64,000 nucleotides of DNA from Methylocystis bryophila (lineage in GTDB: Bacteria > Pseudomonadota > Alphaproteobacteria > Rhizobiales > Beijerinckiaceae). The stretch lies in contig NZ_AP027149.1 in NCBI RefSeq assembly GCF_027925445.1, forward strand, positions 620,001 to 684,000. Direction: 5' to 3'. Each line of letters opens with the position of its first letter. The stretch's first letter is position 1. Shown piece by piece: positions 50,324-58,783 of the stretch. The notes under the pieces were generated by a model. It saw only the letters and a list, made by a program, of their open reading frames with translations, was not told the DNA's origin and searched no databases. The position numbers and the translations under genes are program-made.

Positions 50324-50816
50324 CGCCTTCGCTCAATTCCCCCGGCTCTCGCTCATAAGGATCGCTCAAGCCCAGCGCGGCGGCGATGCGCCGCTCCAGC
50401 GCCTCCATGACGTCCGCCTCGTCGGGGGTCTCGTGATCATAGCCGATCAAGTGCAAAAATCCATGAACGATCATATGCGTCGTATGATCTTCAATCGTCT
50501 TGCCTTGCTCTGCGGCCTCGCGGGCCACCGTCTCATGGGCGATCACAATGTCGCCAAGCAGCAGCTTCTCCTCGTGGCGACCGGGCGTCGGGAAAGACAG
50601 GACGTTCGTCGCGGCGTCGCGCTGGCGCCATTGCGCGTTGAGCGCGCGGATCGCGGCGTCGTCGCAGAAGGTGATCGCAACCTCGCAGCCGCTCGCGAGC
50701 TTCGCCGCGCTCTCGCGGCGGCTCGCCTGGATGGCGCGCGTCGCGAGTCCCTCGAGATCCGCGATCGTCCGCCAAGCCGGCAGCTCTACGATAAGCTCGA
50801 CCGTGGGATCCGTCAT
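50307..50816 (-). CDS. ybeY: Endoribonuclease YbeY (rRNA maturation)
   Basis: A 169-aa single-zinc RNase. The metal motif HGFLHLIGYDHE (H-x3-H-x5-H) is intact, and VAITFCDDAAIRALNAQWRQRDAATNVLSFP is the family core. It acts in 16S rRNA 3' processing and 70S quality control. Its ATG overlaps the phoH stop (ATGA), and corC overlaps its end: a tight phoH-ybeY-corC series. Confidence 0.96.
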   Translation of the reverse strand: MTDPTVELIVELPAWRTIADLEGLATRAIQASRRESAAKLASGCEVAITFCDDAAIRALNAQWRQRDAATNVLSFPTPGRHEEKLLLGDIVIAHETVAREAAEQGKTIEDHTTHMIVHGFLHLIGYDHETPDEADVMEALERRIAAALGLSDPYEREPGELSEGDVVKE

Positions 50817-51835
50817 CCGCGATCCGAAGGCCGGCGTTGAGCGCGCTCATAAGCGGAGACGATGGCGCGAACGAGATCGTGCCGCACGACGTCGCCCTCC
50901 GAAAAGCGCACATGTCCAATCTCATCGAGGCCGGAGAGCAGCGTGATCGCCTCGCTCAGTCCCGATTTTTGACCGGAAGGAAGATCCGTCTGCGAGGGAT
51001 CGCCCGTCACGATCATGCGCGAGCCTTCGCCGAGCCGCGTCAGGAACATCTTCATCTGCATCGTTGTCGCGTTCTGCGCCTCGTCGAGCAGAATGCAGGC
51101 TTTCGTCAGCGTCCGTCCGCGCATGAAGGCGAGCGGCGCAACTTCTATCATGCCGGTCTGCATCCCACGCTCGACCATGCGCGCGTCCATGAAATCATAA
51201 AGGCCGTCGTATATCGGCCGCAAATACGGATCGACCTTCTCGCGCATGTCGCCGGGGAGGAAGCCCAGCCGCTCGCCGGCCTCGACGGCGGGACGCGAAA
51301 GGATCAGGCGCTCCACGACGCCCTTCTCGAGCAGCGAGACCGCATGGCCGACCGCGAGCCAGGTCTTTCCCGTGCCGGCGGGTCCTTCCGCGAAGACGAG
51401 CTCGTAGCGCTTGAGCGCGCGCAGATAGAGATCCTGCGCGCGATTGCGCGCACGCACCGGGCCGCGCTTGCGGGTGCCGATCTGATCGAAGCCAACCGCC
51501 GAGTCGGGGAAGAGGCTCCTCTGCCGCGTCGTTTCCTCGATCGCGCCTTCGACGTCGCCGGGCGAAATCTCGAGCCCCAGCTGCGCCCGCGCATAGAGCG
51601 TCTCCAACGCCCGTCGCGCGTGCTCGCAAGCCTCGGCGTCGCCCTTCAATGTGACGTGATTGCCGCTCGCAACGCAGCTGACCCGCAAGCGTCTCTCGAG
51701 CTTGACGAGATTTTGATCATACTGGCCAAAAAGCAAGGAAGCGCGGCGATTATCGTCGAAAGCGAGCGTGACCTCGGCGTCGTTTTCGCGCTGGGGCTCG
51801 CTGTCGGAGCGAGAGACGCGCGCCATATCGTTCAT
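50813..51835 (-). CDS. PhoH-like ATPase
   Basis: A 340-aa protein. An N-terminal KH-like region (NLVKLERRLRVSCVASGNHVTLKGDAEACEHARRALETLYARA) is followed by the P-loop ATPase of the PhoH family (LVFAEGPAGTGKTWLAVGHAVSLL; ACILLDEAQNATTMQMKMFLTRLGEGSRMIVTGDPSQTDLP). It is thought to act in RNA metabolism with YbeY. It overlaps miaB by 4 bp (51832-51835). Confidence 0.95.
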   Translation of the reverse strand: MNDMARVSRSDSEPQRENDAEVTLAFDDNRRASLLFGQYDQNLVKLERRLRVSCVASGNHVTLKGDAEACEHARRALETLYARAQLGLEISPGDVEGAIEETTRQRSLFPDSAVGFDQIGTRKRGPVRARNRAQDLYLRALKRYELVFAEGPAGTGKTWLAVGHAVSLLEKGVVERLILSRPAVEAGERLGFLPGDMREKVDPYLRPIYDGLYDFMDARMVERGMQTGMIEVAPLAFMRGRTLTKACILLDEAQNATTMQMKMFLTRLGEGSRMIVTGDPSQTDLPSGQKSGLSEAITLLSGLDEIGHVRFSEGDVVRHDLVRAIVSAYERAQRRPSDRG

Positions 51836-53172
51836 GCAAACTCCCGCGCTTCGACGATCTCGCCCGAAAGCGAGTTGGGACCGGCGGCGACGATTTTGAC
51901 CGGGCGCAGCCGCCCGATCTCCCCCTCGTCGCCATCGACGTGGACCGCCTGCATATAGGGACTCTTGCCGGCGATCTGGCCGTCATGGCGTCCCTGCTTT
52001 TCAAACAAGACCTCGAGCGTCCGCCCGACTGTCGCCGCGTTGAAGGCGCGGCGCTGCGCTTCGACGCGCGCCTCGAGGCGTGCGAGACGATCGCGCTTCG
52101 TGTCCTCGTCGATCTGATCCTCGCGCTCGGCGCCTGGCGTGCCCGGGCGGGGGGAATATTTGAAGAAGAAGCTCGAGGCGAATTCGACGGCGTCGATGAG
52201 CGCGAGCGTCGCCTGGAAATCTTCCTCCGTCTCTCCGGGGAAGCCGACGATGAAGTCGGAGGAAATTGCGATGTCCGGCCGCACGCGCCGCAGGCGCTCG
52301 ACAACGTCGAGATAATGGCGCGCGTCGTGGCGCCGATTCATCTCCTTGAGCACGCGGTCGGAGCCCGACTGCACGGGGAGATGCAGGAAAGGCGCGAGCT
52401 TCTCGAGCGACGCATGCGCGTCGATCAGCCCTTCCGTCATGTCGACGGGGTGGCTCGTCGTGTAGCGCAGGCGCGTCAGATCGTCGAAGGCCGAGAGCCG
52501 TTCGAAGAGCCCTTCCAAAGGCGTCGAGCGCCCGGCTTCGTCCTCGCCACGATAGGCGTTGACGTTTTGTCCGATCAGCACGATCTCGCGCACGCCGCCG
52601 TCGACGAGCCGGCGCGCCTCCTCGATGATGGATTCAACTTTCCGCGAAATCTCGGCTCCGCGTGTGTAAGGCACGACGCAAAAGGAGCAGAATTTGTCGC
52701 AGCCCTCTTGCACGGTGACGAAGGCGGACACTCCGCGCGCCGCGATCTGCGCCTTCGTCGGCGCCGGCAAGGCCTGGAATTTTTCCCGGGCTGCGAAATC
52801 CGTGTCGGCGACGCGCGCGCCCTCGCGGGCTTCCTTCAAGAGCGCCGGGAGACGATGATAGCTCTGCGGACCGACGACGAGGTCCACGGCGCGCTGGCGG
52901 CGCATGACGAGCTCGCCTTCGGCTTGCGCGACGCAGCCGGCGACGACGATCTCGAGGCTTTTCCCCTGCGCGCGGCGCTCTTCCTTGAGCACGGCGAGGC
53001 GTCCGAGCTCGGAATAGATCTTCTCGGCGGCCTTCTCGCGAATATGGCAGGTGTTGAGGACGACGAGCTCGGCGTCCTCCTCGCGCGCCGCCGCGTCGTA
53101 ACCTTCCTTGGCCAAGAGATCCGACATCCGCGCCGCGTCATAGACGTTCATCTGGCAGCCGTAGGACCGCAC
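51832..53172 (-). CDS. miaB: tRNA-2-methylthio-N6-dimethylallyladenosine synthase MiaB
   Basis: At least 446 aa. The N-terminal MTTase domain (SYGCQMNVYDAARMSDLL, VVLNTCHIREKAAEKIYSELG), the radical-SAM triad in EGCDKFCSFCVVPYTRGAE and the C-terminal TRAM domain are present. GTG 53172 starts at VRSYGCQMN, cutting the first beta strand that other MiaB proteins have (about ten residues before GCQMN). The frame stays open to a TAA at 53263-53265 without ATG, GTG or TTG; CTG 53175 and an ATT at 53230-53232 (GGGAG eight bases before it) are non-standard options. The real start may therefore be ATT 53232. Confidence 0.93.
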   Translation of the reverse strand: MRSYGCQMNVYDAARMSDLLAKEGYDAAAREEDAELVVLNTCHIREKAAEKIYSELGRLAVLKEERRAQGKSLEIVVAGCVAQAEGELVMRRQRAVDLVVGPQSYHRLPALLKEAREGARVADTDFAAREKFQALPAPTKAQIAARGVSAFVTVQEGCDKFCSFCVVPYTRGAEISRKVESIIEEARRLVDGGVREIVLIGQNVNAYRGEDEAGRSTPLEGLFERLSAFDDLTRLRYTTSHPVDMTEGLIDAHASLEKLAPFLHLPVQSGSDRVLKEMNRRHDARHYLDVVERLRRVRPDIAISSDFIVGFPGETEEDFQATLALIDAVEFASSFFFKYSPRPGTPGAEREDQIDEDTKRDRLARLEARVEAQRRAFNAATVGRTLEVLFEKQGRHDGQIAGKSPYMQAVHVDGDEGEIGRLRPVKIVAAGPNSLSGEIVEAREFA

Positions 53173-53386
53173 CAGCGCTCTGGCTGGGCTCCGGCCGCCC
53201 TCCGAGGGGATCGTCTTTGCGTCTTCGGTAATCTCTGTGGCTCCCGTGAGGTCTACGCCCTGTTAATCATAATACGCCTCCCGGCTTTGAGAAAGCCGAA
53301 GCCATGGGCGCCGAGGGACAATGGGCGCTCTTTCCCCAACCTCCTCCTGCGGAGGCTCCGCTGGGATGTCGCAGAGAATCGCGACC

Positions 53387-53878
53387 TCAAATCTCCAGCC
53401 GCATCGTCAGCGCCGCCCGCTTCTCGCCGCCGGCGCGCTGGTAGTAGTTTTCGCGGCGGCCGATGGTCTTGAAGCCGGCGCGCGCATAGAGCGCCAGCGC
53501 CGGCGGGTTGTCGTCGGCGACCTCGAGAAACACGAGCCGCGCGCCGCCGCGCTCGAGATTGGCGAGATGGGTTTCGAGCAGCGCGCGACCAAGCCCCGCG
53601 CCGCGCCGCGTTACATCGACGGCGATGGTCAAAAGCTCGGCGTCGGGGGGCAGAAGCCGCGAGATCACGAAGCCCCCGAGCGGCTCCGAGGGCGTGGCCT
53701 CGTTGACCGCGCCGTCGGCGATGATGGCCGCCTCGGCGAGATAGGACTCGAAATCCGCGCTCGACCAGGGGAAGTGGAAGGCCAAGGCGTGCAGCCGCTC
53801 GCAGTCCTCCGCGCGCTCGGGGCCGATCGGCCGGATCGAGAAGGTCGGCTTTACAAAAAAACCCTTGATCAGCGACAT
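53387..53878 (-). CDS. rimI: Ribosomal-protein-alanine N-acetyltransferase-like GNAT protein
   Basis: A 163-aa GNAT acetyltransferase. The acetyl-CoA binding motif is in LLTIAVDVTRRGAGLGRALLETHLANLERGG (R-x-x-G-x-G/A), with VFLEVADDNPPALALYARAGFKTIGRRENYY as motif B. It follows tsaB after 7 bp, the usual tsaB-rimI order, which supports RimI. In relatives fur often lies between rimI and miaB; here there is a 214-bp gap without a gene (53173-53386). Confidence 0.9.
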   Translation of the reverse strand: MSLIKGFFVKPTFSIRPIGPERAEDCERLHALAFHFPWSSADFESYLAEAAIIADGAVNEATPSEPLGGFVISRLLPPDAELLTIAVDVTRRGAGLGRALLETHLANLERGGARLVFLEVADDNPPALALYARAGFKTIGRRENYYQRAGGEKRAALTMRLEI

Positions 53879-53885
53879 GGACGGC

Positions 53886-54587
53886 TCACGCCTCGACCGG
53901 CGGCGCGGCGCCGCCCGCCATGGTCACATCGGCCGACTTGAGATAGAGCGGGCGCGCCGGCGCCTCCCGCGGATCGGCGAGGAGGCCAAGCCGCGCGACA
54001 CAGGCGATGTCGGGCGCGACGGCGGAGTCCAGGACCGCCGAGCCGATCTGCGCGCCGCGCGCCGCCCGCTCGAGCATTGTCGCGCCCGAGCCCACGAGAT
54101 GCAGCCCGTCCTGCTCGCCGATGAAGTCCCGGAGCGACTCCACCGCCTGGCGGGCCACCATGCGTTGCGGCGGCAGGACCAGGCGTCCCGACGCGCTATA
54201 GGCGGCGACGAAAACCTGGCCGTGGCGGGCGTCCACCGAGGGAACCAGCAGTCCCTCGAAGGGCTCCGAAAAATGCGGGGCCGCGAGGGCGGCGAGCGTC
54301 GAGACGCCCACGGCTTCGATTTTGAGCGCCCGGGCGATCGCCTGAGCGGCGGCTAGACCGATTCGGATTCCCGTGAAGGAGCCCGGCCCGACCGTCGCCG
54401 CGACGCGGTTGAGTGAGGCGAATCCTCCCTCGGTCGAGGCCAGCAGGCGGTCGACGAGCGGCAGCAGCGCCTCCGCATGGCCGCGCTCCATCGGTATCGT
54501 TTCGATCGCAAGCGGCGCGGCGGCGCCGAGATCGAGCACGCAGCCGGAGACCGCGGGTAGGGCCGTGTCAATCGCAAGTATCCGCAT
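53886..54587 (-). CDS. tsaB: tRNA threonylcarbamoyladenosine biosynthesis protein TsaB
   Basis: A 233-aa ASKHA-fold protein, partner of TsaD in making t6A37 of tRNA. ATG 54587 (MRILAIDTA) is the family start; a longer frame to 54656 runs into the cytochrome gene's end. Conserved segments: ETIPMERGHAEALLPLVDRLL, VAATVGPGSFTGIRIGLAAAQAIA and VPSVDARHGQVFVAAYS. The gene is encoded between the cytochrome and rimI. Confidence 0.94.
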   Translation of the reverse strand: MRILAIDTALPAVSGCVLDLGAAAPLAIETIPMERGHAEALLPLVDRLLASTEGGFASLNRVAATVGPGSFTGIRIGLAAAQAIARALKIEAVGVSTLAALAAPHFSEPFEGLLVPSVDARHGQVFVAAYSASGRLVLPPQRMVARQAVESLRDFIGEQDGLHLVGSGATMLERAARGAQIGSAVLDSAVAPDIACVARLGLLADPREAPARPLYLKSADVTMAGGAAPPVEA

Positions 54588-54656
54588 GCCCGCGAGTATG
54601 ACAAGTTTGGCCGGGAAACGGAAGCGCGGCGGACGACTTCCCCCGCCGCCGCTCAT

Positions 54657-55001
54657 TCAGTGCGGCATTTGCGAGAAATATTGCGCCAGCGCCTCGATCT
54701 CCTCGTCGGTGAGATGGCGGCTCTCATGATGCATTTCCGCGCTTTTGCGTTTCCCGGAGCGAAAATTGCGCAGTTGCTCGACAATGTAGCGGTCGTGCTG
54801 GCCCTTGAGATTGGGAATCTCTACGTCCTTGGCGACGCCGTCGGAGCCGTGGCAGGCGGCGCATTGCGCGAGAAGCGCGCCAAGCTCGCCGCTTTCGAGC
54901 GCGGCCGCAGGCGCAGCGCCGGCGAGCGCAAGCGCGAGCAACGGCCCCATTCTCTTCATTGCGCTCGCGGTCACGGAGACGTCCGGCCTCTCTGGGTTCA
55001 T
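54657..55001 (-). CDS. Periplasmic c-type cytochrome, class I
   Basis: A 114-aa precursor from ATG 55001, which overlaps the stop of the preceding gene (ATGA); ATG 54959 (MKRMGPLLALALAGAAPAAA) would give a more usual signal peptide and is a real alternative. The haem site is LLAQCAACHGSDG (CxxCH), with GQHDRYIVEQLRNFRSGKR and the sixth-ligand-region Met in SQMPH at the very end. It resembles cytochrome c553/c4 single domains. Electron partner unknown. Confidence 0.88.
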   Translation of the reverse strand: MNPERPDVSVTASAMKRMGPLLALALAGAAPAAALESGELGALLAQCAACHGSDGVAKDVEIPNLKGQHDRYIVEQLRNFRSGKRKSAEMHHESRHLTDEEIEALAQYFSQMPH

Positions 55002-55486
55002 TCGGCCGGCTTTTGGCCGGCGTAGAGCGCCTCTGTGCACTGATGCATGAAGTCGTGCAACGCCGCCTTGTCCAGTCCTTTGGCGAGCCCTCGCTTGCGG
55101 CATTCGCGGCGCACGGCCCGTCTCGTCGCCGAGCGCCCGAAAACGCAGCCGAGAAGAAAGTCCTCGCGAGCCTGGCCTTTGAGCGCTTTTTCATTGGCGC
55201 GTTCCTGGCAGGCGTGGCGGACGCGGCGCGCCTCGAACTTGCTGAGATTGCCTCCGGCCGTCGCGCTTCCCGACGGCGGGGGATGCGGCGTCGCTGCGTC
55301 GTTGCGCGCCACGGGAGGGGCGGCAAAGGGCGGAAACGGGAGTGAGAAGGGGAGCGCAGCCGGCGCCGGATGTGGCGACTGCTGAGCCAGGGCTGGCCTG
55401 CCCGAAAGGAAGAGGGCTAATCCTACGGCGTAGAAGCAGAGGCTTGCGCCTCTTGCGCGCGCGACGCCGCCAAACACCCTTCGCAT
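54998..55486 (-). CDS. Secreted protein with PsiF-like cysteine repeat
   Basis: A 162-aa precursor from ATG 55486 (MRRVFGGVARARGASLCF); a TTG at 55501 would add five residues. After the signal peptide (about to residue 35) comes a Pro/Ala-rich linker, then a C-terminal part with regularly placed cysteines: RHACQERANEKALKGQAREDFLLGC and RRECRKRGLAKGLDKAALHDFMHQC. This C-x-x-x-A...LKG-x-x-R-x-x-F-x-x-x-C repeat resembles PsiF-type phosphate-starvation-inducible proteins. Role unknown. Coupled to the cytochrome gene by a 4-bp overlap. Confidence 0.7.
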   Translation of the reverse strand: MRRVFGGVARARGASLCFYAVGLALFLSGRPALAQQSPHPAPAALPFSLPFPPFAAPPVARNDAATPHPPPSGSATAGGNLSKFEARRVRHACQERANEKALKGQAREDFLLGCVFGRSATRRAVRRECRKRGLAKGLDKAALHDFMHQCTEALYAGQKPAE

Positions 55487-55906
55487 CTCGCTTTTCTCCA
55501 ATTCAATCGACGACCCACCCTACGATAACACGTCTCGCGCCGGCGAGCGTGTCGGGCGCGTCTCGAAAGCGGCGTAAACGAGGCGAAAACCAGGCCACGT
55601 CCCGGCGCCGTTCTCTCGCAGTTCGGCGGATCGAATTAACCGCCTCGGCGCGCTCCTATTTACCTTTGATCGCTCAAGCATCCTCTTCCTCGCCGGAGCG
55701 CGGTCCGACCCGTTTTTCAGGAGCGTCAAGCCTCGCGCAATCAATATGATCGGAAAAGGCTTCAATTTTACGCATTGCGGTGACAAAAAAATATACTTAC
55801 CGCCATTCAGAGCGGCTCTCAATGAATTTGCGTAAAATGCGACGCAAATACTTTCCTGGAGCTCAAAGAGCCAAGCTTATTCTCGCCTCATCGAATGGAG
55901 GCGGTC
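55487..55906. other. Intergenic region between divergent genes
   Basis: About 420 bp with two promoters needed for the PsiF-like and the transglutaminase-like genes. A/T-rich part at 55735-55840 probably belongs to the latter's promoter. No repeat or gene was recognised. Confidence 0.5.
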
Positions 55907-56545
55907 ATGGTCGGCGTCGTCAGCAAATGGGCTTTCGCAGCGGCGGTTTCCGGGGCGATCGCCCTCATTCTCGCGCCGCGCGCCTCGGCCGAGCCGATGA
56001 AAGCCAGCTTCGCCTCCGTGGGCGACGAGACGAGCGTGCCCTATGGCTGGGTGGATTTCTGCAACCGCTACGCCCGCGAATGCCAAGACGACGACCGCGC
56101 GCCGCAGCCGATCCGCCTCACCGCCGCGGCGATGAAGGCGATCGAGCAGGTCAATGTCACGGTGAACCATGAGATCAAAGCGGTCTCCGACATGGATCAT
56201 TGGGGCGTCATCGATCGCTGGGACTATCCTTCCGATGGCCGCGGCGACTGCGAGGATTTTGCGCTGCTGAAGCGCAAGCTGCTCATGCAGGCCGGCTTTC
56301 CGCGTCAAGCCCTACTGATGACCGTGGTCAAGGAAGAGAACGGCGAGGGGCATGCGCTCCTGACCGTCAAGACCGATCAGGGCGAGCTGGTGCTCGACAA
56401 TCTCGAGGACTCCGTCAAGGCTTGGCAGAAGACGCCCTATCGCTTCGTGAAGCGCCAGTCGGAGACGAACCAGAACATCTGGGTCGCCATCGGCGCGCCG
56501 ACCCCGGCCCCAGCCTATGTCTCCAAGCGGGCGCTCAAGGATTGA
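55907..56545 (+). CDS. Transglutaminase-like cysteine peptidase (BTLCP family)
   Basis: A 212-aa periplasmic precursor. ATG 55907 has GGAGG five bases upstream; ATG 55895 overlaps that site and is less likely. Signal peptide to about residue 29 (ASA-EP). The catalytic triad is visible: Cys in GRGDCEDFALLKRKLL, His in GEGHALLTVKTD and Asp in LVLDNLEDSVKAW. YPSDGRGDCEDFA and the preceding VNHEIKAVSDMDHWG are diagnostic. Relatives such as LapG cleave surface adhesins, but no LapD or large adhesin is in the window. Confidence 0.92.
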   Translation: MVGVVSKWAFAAAVSGAIALILAPRASAEPMKASFASVGDETSVPYGWVDFCNRYARECQDDDRAPQPIRLTAAAMKAIEQVNVTVNHEIKAVSDMDHWGVIDRWDYPSDGRGDCEDFALLKRKLLMQAGFPRQALLMTVVKEENGEGHALLTVKTDQGELVLDNLEDSVKAWQKTPYRFVKRQSETNQNIWVAIGAPTPAPAYVSKRALKD

Positions 56546-57797
56546 GCAGCGGGGCGACTTCCCGCGCGAGGGCGCGGGCGTAGGCGCCGGCGGAGAAGCT
56601 TGCCTCGTAGAGTTGGCGCGTCGCCGCGTCGGGGCGGGCGGGCTGCGCCGTCCCGCCCGCGAGCTCCTGCCAGCGCTCGCGAAGGGCCGCGGCGAAAGCA
56701 GACGCGTCGTCGCGAAGGGTGACATTGGCGAGCGTCGCGGGATCGACGCCCATGCCGCGAAAGGCCTGACGTGTGGCGATCAAAGGCGCGCCGCTGCTCA
56801 GCGCCTCCACCGCCTTGATCGAGAGGCCGTGGCCTTCCACCGTCGGCAGCAGAATGGCGGCGGCTCGTTCGTAGACTGCGCCAATATCAGAGACTCGTCC
56901 CCTGAACAGCTCGCGGCGCGCTTCATAGAGCGCCTTGTCGCGGGTCTTCACGCCCTCGTCGATATTGCCGTAGACGGCGACAGGAACGGGTCCGGCGAGC
57001 GGCAGGACTTCCTGCAAAAACCAGCGCAGGCTGACGAAATTGGCGTAATTGTCGCTGGCGACGATGGCGATCTCGGCCGGTTTGAGCGCGAGCGGCGCCG
57101 GCTGGACGGCCGGGTAGATGAGCGCGTGCCGGCTCCTGGGCAGAAGCCTGACGAATTCCTCGCGCTCTTCGGCGTTGATATGCGCGCAGAGATCCGCCTT
57201 CTGGGTCCAGTAGAGCTCGACCGCCAGCATGTCCTCGTAGCGCGCGAAGGGCGGAATGAAGAAACCGCCTCGATTGCGCAGAACATATTGGCGGGCCTGG
57301 ATGTCCTGGGTCTCGAGGATGATCGGCGGGGATTTGCCGCAGCCGAGCTTACGCGCGAGCGGAATGGTGAAGTAATGGTTCGCGTGAACGAGATCGATCT
57401 TTTCCCGCGCCAGGCCTTCGGGAACAGGCGCGCGCTTGGCGAGCTCCACGAGCCAGGTCGCCTGGTCGCCGTGGATGAGCGGCCACCAGCCGTCCCTCAA
57501 GAGCGGGGACTTCCATAAGGATTCGCGGGGCGGCCCCGTGAAATAGCGCGCGTCGGCCACAAGCTCCGGCGTCGCCGCGATATATTCGGGCCATCGGCCG
57601 CCCTGCGGTGCGGGCGGCGTCATCACGTCCATCATCGCGACGGAAATCGTGCGCGCGCCGAGCGCCTTATAAGCTTCGAGCTGGCTACGGTTGACTTGGC
57701 AGCTGCCACAGGAATGCCAAGCCGCATGCACGACGGCCACGGTCTTTCCGGAAAGCGGCGCGGCCAAAGCGACGTCGTCCGGCTCGCCTTCGCGCAA
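56535..57797 (-). CDS. Glycosyltransferase (GT-B fold)
   Basis: A 420-aa enzyme, TTG start at 57797 with GAGGG upstream. The N-terminal half (TVAVVHAAWHSCGSCQVNRSQLEAYKALGARTISVAMMD, IDLVHANHYFTIPLARKL) and C-terminal half (PVPVAVYGNIDEG, YERAAAILLPTVEGHGLSIKAVEALSSGAPLIAT) form a GT-B fold; EGHGLSIKAVEAL is the donor-binding E-x7-E element of GT4-type enzymes. The unusual WHSCGSCQVN start has a Cys pair. Convergent with the peptidase gene, overlapping by 11 bp. Likely substrate is a surface glycan (inference). Confidence 0.85.
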   Translation of the reverse strand: MREGEPDDVALAAPLSGKTVAVVHAAWHSCGSCQVNRSQLEAYKALGARTISVAMMDVMTPPAPQGGRWPEYIAATPELVADARYFTGPPRESLWKSPLLRDGWWPLIHGDQATWLVELAKRAPVPEGLAREKIDLVHANHYFTIPLARKLGCGKSPPIILETQDIQARQYVLRNRGGFFIPPFARYEDMLAVELYWTQKADLCAHINAEEREEFVRLLPRSRHALIYPAVQPAPLALKPAEIAIVASDNYANFVSLRWFLQEVLPLAGPVPVAVYGNIDEGVKTRDKALYEARRELFRGRVSDIGAVYERAAAILLPTVEGHGLSIKAVEALSSGAPLIATRQAFRGMGVDPATLANVTLRDDASAFAAALRERWQELAGGTAQPARPDAATRQLYEASFSAGAYARALAREVAPLLNP

Positions 57798-57846
57798 TGA
57801 TCCGTCCCTCTTGCTAACGCCGGAGCTTTCCCGCTAGAGCTTCTAT

Positions 57847-58743
57847 ATGAGCCGCATTAGCGCAAATCCAGCGATTTCGCCCTCCGATGATTCGAACGCG
57901 CGCGCCAAGCCCCGCGAAGGCCGTTACGGAATCGCCATCGTCGGGAACGACAAGATCATCGACTGGCTCGTTCCGTTTCTCGAGAGCTATCGGGAAACCA
58001 ACGCCTCGCTGCCGCTCTATCTCATTCCCTATGACGACAACGTCACGCGCACCCGCCGCGCGGCCGAGATTTACGGGGCGCATTTCATCGAGGAGGAGCC
58101 CGTCGAGATCGATCGTCTCGCAAAGGAGCTCTATCCCGGGATCTTCAACTCCAACCGCAGACGCCTGCGCAAGCTGCAGGCCCTCGCGCTCGATCTCGAC
58201 GAAGTCGCCTATGTCGACGTCGACGTCATTCTGTTTCGGGACTTCAGGCCGATTTTCGGGCGGCTCGAGGCGGGAAAGAGCGAGTTCATCGTCGCCTCGC
58301 CGAGCTTCGAATATGTCTACAACGAGCGGCGGTCGGAATACCCTTTCCTCGCCGACGCGCTGCCTTTCAACGACGGCTTCTGGGTGACCTCCAACAAATA
58401 TCTCAAGCTTTCGGATTTCATCGACACGATGGCGAAAGACGCCGCGATTTTCCACGATGTCCGCAAGCGCGGGCAGCTTTTCGCGCAGCCGCTGGTCAAT
58501 TTCGTCACGCACCGTCGCGGCGTGAAGATCGCGCTGCTGCGCGACCTCGTCGAGAACGCCTCGCATGAGAGCTTCTACAAGGCCCCTGGCATAAGCTTTG
58601 CCGAGGGCAAGCCGCTCGATCCCGACGGCCGGGAGATTTACTTCGCCCACTGGGCCGGCGCCGTCGCGCTGCCGTCGACCGGCGTGTTCGACGCAGCCTG
58701 GACAAGGCTTTCCAAGGCCGCATGGGCGAGAATGAAGTCATGA
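57847..58743 (+). CDS. Nucleotide-sugar-transferase-like (GT-A fold) protein
   Basis: A 298-aa protein with the GT-A features: RYGIAIVGNDKIIDWLVPFLESYRETN, PLYLIPYDDN, LRKLQALALDLDEVAYVDVDVILFRDFRPIF (D-x-D in VDVDV) and NDGFWVTSN. The pattern is like GT8 or related glycosyltransferases. It is divergent from the GT-B gene by 49 bp and followed by an LptF/G-type permease gene after 40 bp. This suggests a shared role in making and moving a surface glycan or lipid. Confidence 0.8.
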   Translation: MSRISANPAISPSDDSNARAKPREGRYGIAIVGNDKIIDWLVPFLESYRETNASLPLYLIPYDDNVTRTRRAAEIYGAHFIEEEPVEIDRLAKELYPGIFNSNRRRLRKLQALALDLDEVAYVDVDVILFRDFRPIFGRLEAGKSEFIVASPSFEYVYNERRSEYPFLADALPFNDGFWVTSNKYLKLSDFIDTMAKDAAIFHDVRKRGQLFAQPLVNFVTHRRGVKIALLRDLVENASHESFYKAPGISFAEGKPLDPDGREIYFAHWAGAVALPSTGVFDAAWTRLSKAAWARMKS

Positions 58744-58783
58744 ACCCGGACCCAGGCGCAGCCCTGCCGGCGAGGCCCCGAAG

